In this document: positions 10,480 through 11,543 of the stretch, one piece after another
How positions within the stretch are numbered: the first letter of the stretch is position 1
Layout: each line of letters begins with the position of its first letter
Assembly (NCBI GenBank): GCA_019419405.1
Contig: DYAA01000115.1
Coordinates: 1-11,543 of the forward strand
Origin: Collinsella sp.
Lineage (GTDB): Bacteria > Actinomycetota > Coriobacteriia > Coriobacteriales > Coriobacteriaceae
Length of the DNA: 11,543 bases
Direction: 5' to 3'
Program-made: the position numbers and the translations under genes
Notes under the pieces: model-generated
Database searches by the model: none
The model's input: only the letters and a program-made list of their open reading frames with translations
Told to the model about the DNA's origin: nothing

Positions 10480-11529
10480 CTAGTACACCATGCCCATGGC
10501 GTCCTGAACCTCGGCAAGGGTCTGCTCGGCGATCTCATTGGCGCGACGGTTGCCCTCGTGCAGCACGTCCTTCACGTAATCCAGATCGTTTTCGTAGCGC
10601 TGGCGACGCTCGCGGATCGGCGCGAAGTACTCGTTGACGGCCTCGGTCACGTACTTCTTGAGCTGGCCGGAGCCGCCCATGCCAATCTCCTCGGCAATCT
10701 CGACTTCGGAACGGCCGGTGCAGATGGCGGCCGTCGAAAGCAGACCGGACACGCCGGGGCGGTTCTCGGGATCGAACGTGATCATGCGCTCGGAGTCGGT
10801 CTGGCTCTTCTTGATGCGCTTGGCCGTCTCCTCGGCGGTCATCGAGATGTTGATGGCGTTACCGTAGCTCTTGCTCATCTTGCGACCGTCCAGGCCCGGC
10901 AGCAGCGGGGTCTCGGACAGCAGTGCGTCGACCTCGGGGAACACCTTGCCGTAGCGGTTGTTAAAGCGGCGGGCGATGGTGCGGGTGAGCTCGATGTGCG
11001 GCAGCTGGTCGCGACCGACGGGCACCACATTGCCCTTGCAGAACAGGATGTCGCAGGCCTGGTGCACCGGGTAGGTGAGCAGAAGGCCGGTGAGCTCGTG
11101 GCCCGAGGCCTCCATCTCGGCCTTGACCGTGGGGTTGCGCGCCAGCTCGGCCTCGGAGACCAGCGACAGGAACGGCAGCATGAGCTGGTTTGCGGCGGGT
11201 ACGGCGGAGTGCGCGTAGATCATGGTCTTGTCGGGGTCGATGCCGCAGGCAAGGTAGTCCATGACCATGTTGTACACGTTGTCCTGGATGTGCTCGGTCG
11301 TATCGCGGTCAGTGATGACTTGGTAGTCGGCGATGAGCACGTTGGTCTTGGCGCCCATGTTCTGCAGCTCGACGCGGCCCTTGAGGGTGCCAAAGTAGTG
11401 GCCCAGGTGCAGGCGGCCGGTGGGGCGGTCGCCGGTAAGCATGGTGAACTTCTCGGGCGTCTTGGCCAGGCCCTCGCGAATGGCGTTGCTCTTTTGCAGC
11501 GCGACTTCGTAGCTGTTCTCGTTTGGCAT
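10480..11529 (-). CDS. trpS: Tryptophanyl-tRNA synthetase
   Basis: Class I aminoacyl-tRNA synthetase that charges tRNA(Trp) with tryptophan using ATP; cytosolic, 349 residues, normal length. The Rossmann fold begins with TMLTGDRPTGRLHLGHYFG (29-47), containing the HIGH-type motif HLGH (41-44). The substrate region is LTYPVHQACDILF (151-163, Asp160 at the indole-recognition position) and VGRDQLPHIELTR (171-183). The KMSKS loop is GRKMSKSYGNAI (215-226). The helical anticodon-binding part follows to MGMVY. KMSKSYGNAI and VGRDQ differ from the E. coli/Bacillus forms (KMSKSDxN, VGEDQ) and suggest a divergent TrpRS branch; this is my comparison from memory. Start ATG 11527-11529 has AGGAG (11535-11539) five bases upstream. 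The upstream leader, where a T-box or attenuator might sit, is outside the window. Convergent with the plus-strand cluster. Confidence 0.95.
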   Translation of the reverse strand: MPNENSYEVALQKSNAIREGLAKTPEKFTMLTGDRPTGRLHLGHYFGTLKGRVELQNMGAKTNVLIADYQVITDRDTTEHIQDNVYNMVMDYLACGIDPDKTMIYAHSAVPAANQLMLPFLSLVSEAELARNPTVKAEMEASGHELTGLLLTYPVHQACDILFCKGNVVPVGRDQLPHIELTRTIARRFNNRYGKVFPEVDALLSETPLLPGLDGRKMSKSYGNAINISMTAEETAKRIKKSQTDSERMITFDPENRPGVSGLLSTAAICTGRSEVEIAEEIGMGGSGQLKKYVTEAVNEYFAPIRERRQRYENDLDYVKDVLHEGNRRANEIAEQTLAEVQDAMGMVY

Positions 11530-11543
11530 GATTGCTCCTAACG

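Noticed and set aside
10363..11541. 392-codon plus-strand open frame across trpS
   Set aside because: It is antisense to trpS, which carries intact HLGH and KMSKS motifs. The Leu/Gly/His/Val-rich translation is a strand shadow.

Overview
The window is GC-rich, densely coded bacterial DNA of actinobacterial type. Codon choice, strong AGGAG-like ribosome binding sites, and an ATP-type PEP carboxykinase beside DegV and MGMT-like housekeeping genes fit a member of the Coriobacteriia. Collinsella is my best guess, from general resemblance only; no search was run. Nothing in the window is obviously phage, plasmid or defence related. It reads as a core chromosomal region whose interest lies in its intergenic DNA.

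Layout: bases 1-374 hold the 5' third of serC (minus strand). Next on the minus strand come a 26-codon coding remnant (509-586) and a CPA1/NhaP2-type cation/proton antiporter with a C-terminal TrkA-C region (601-2202). A divergent PPP-type metallophosphatase follows (2456-3295). The 314-base gap 3296-3609 carries a 123-base element bounded by perfect 13-base terminal inverted repeats. Then comes a minus-strand MOP-superfamily polysaccharide flippase-like protein (3610-5184, TTG start). The 352-base gap upstream of pckA contains a double palindromic repeat and a perfect 16-base palindrome that looks like an operator. From 5537 to 10148 five plus-strand genes follow: pckA, a PheRS-B3/4-domain protein, a MarR regulator, a DegV/FakB-type fatty-acid-binding protein and a small MGMT-family protein. 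Minus-strand trpS (10480-11529) converges on them.

Four of the five plus-strand genes (pckA, B3/4, degV, MGMT) are followed by a copy of the same roughly 41-base palindrome, which can fold as a terminator-like hairpin. The asymmetric core alternates orientation from copy to copy. Two intergenic stretches look like unannotated RNAs: 7297-7391 (promoter, two hairpins, strong intrinsic terminator, just before the B3/4 gene) and 10294-10432 (promoter-like -10 and three hairpins, between the MGMT gene and trpS).

Functionally the genes are a mixed housekeeping set: serine biosynthesis, ion homeostasis, cell-surface polysaccharide export, gluconeogenesis/anaplerosis, fatty-acid handling, DNA alkylation response and tRNA charging. 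The only pair whose adjacency suggests shared function is MarR plus DegV. I did not find a clear novel multi-gene system; the best leads are the repeats and the two candidate RNAs.
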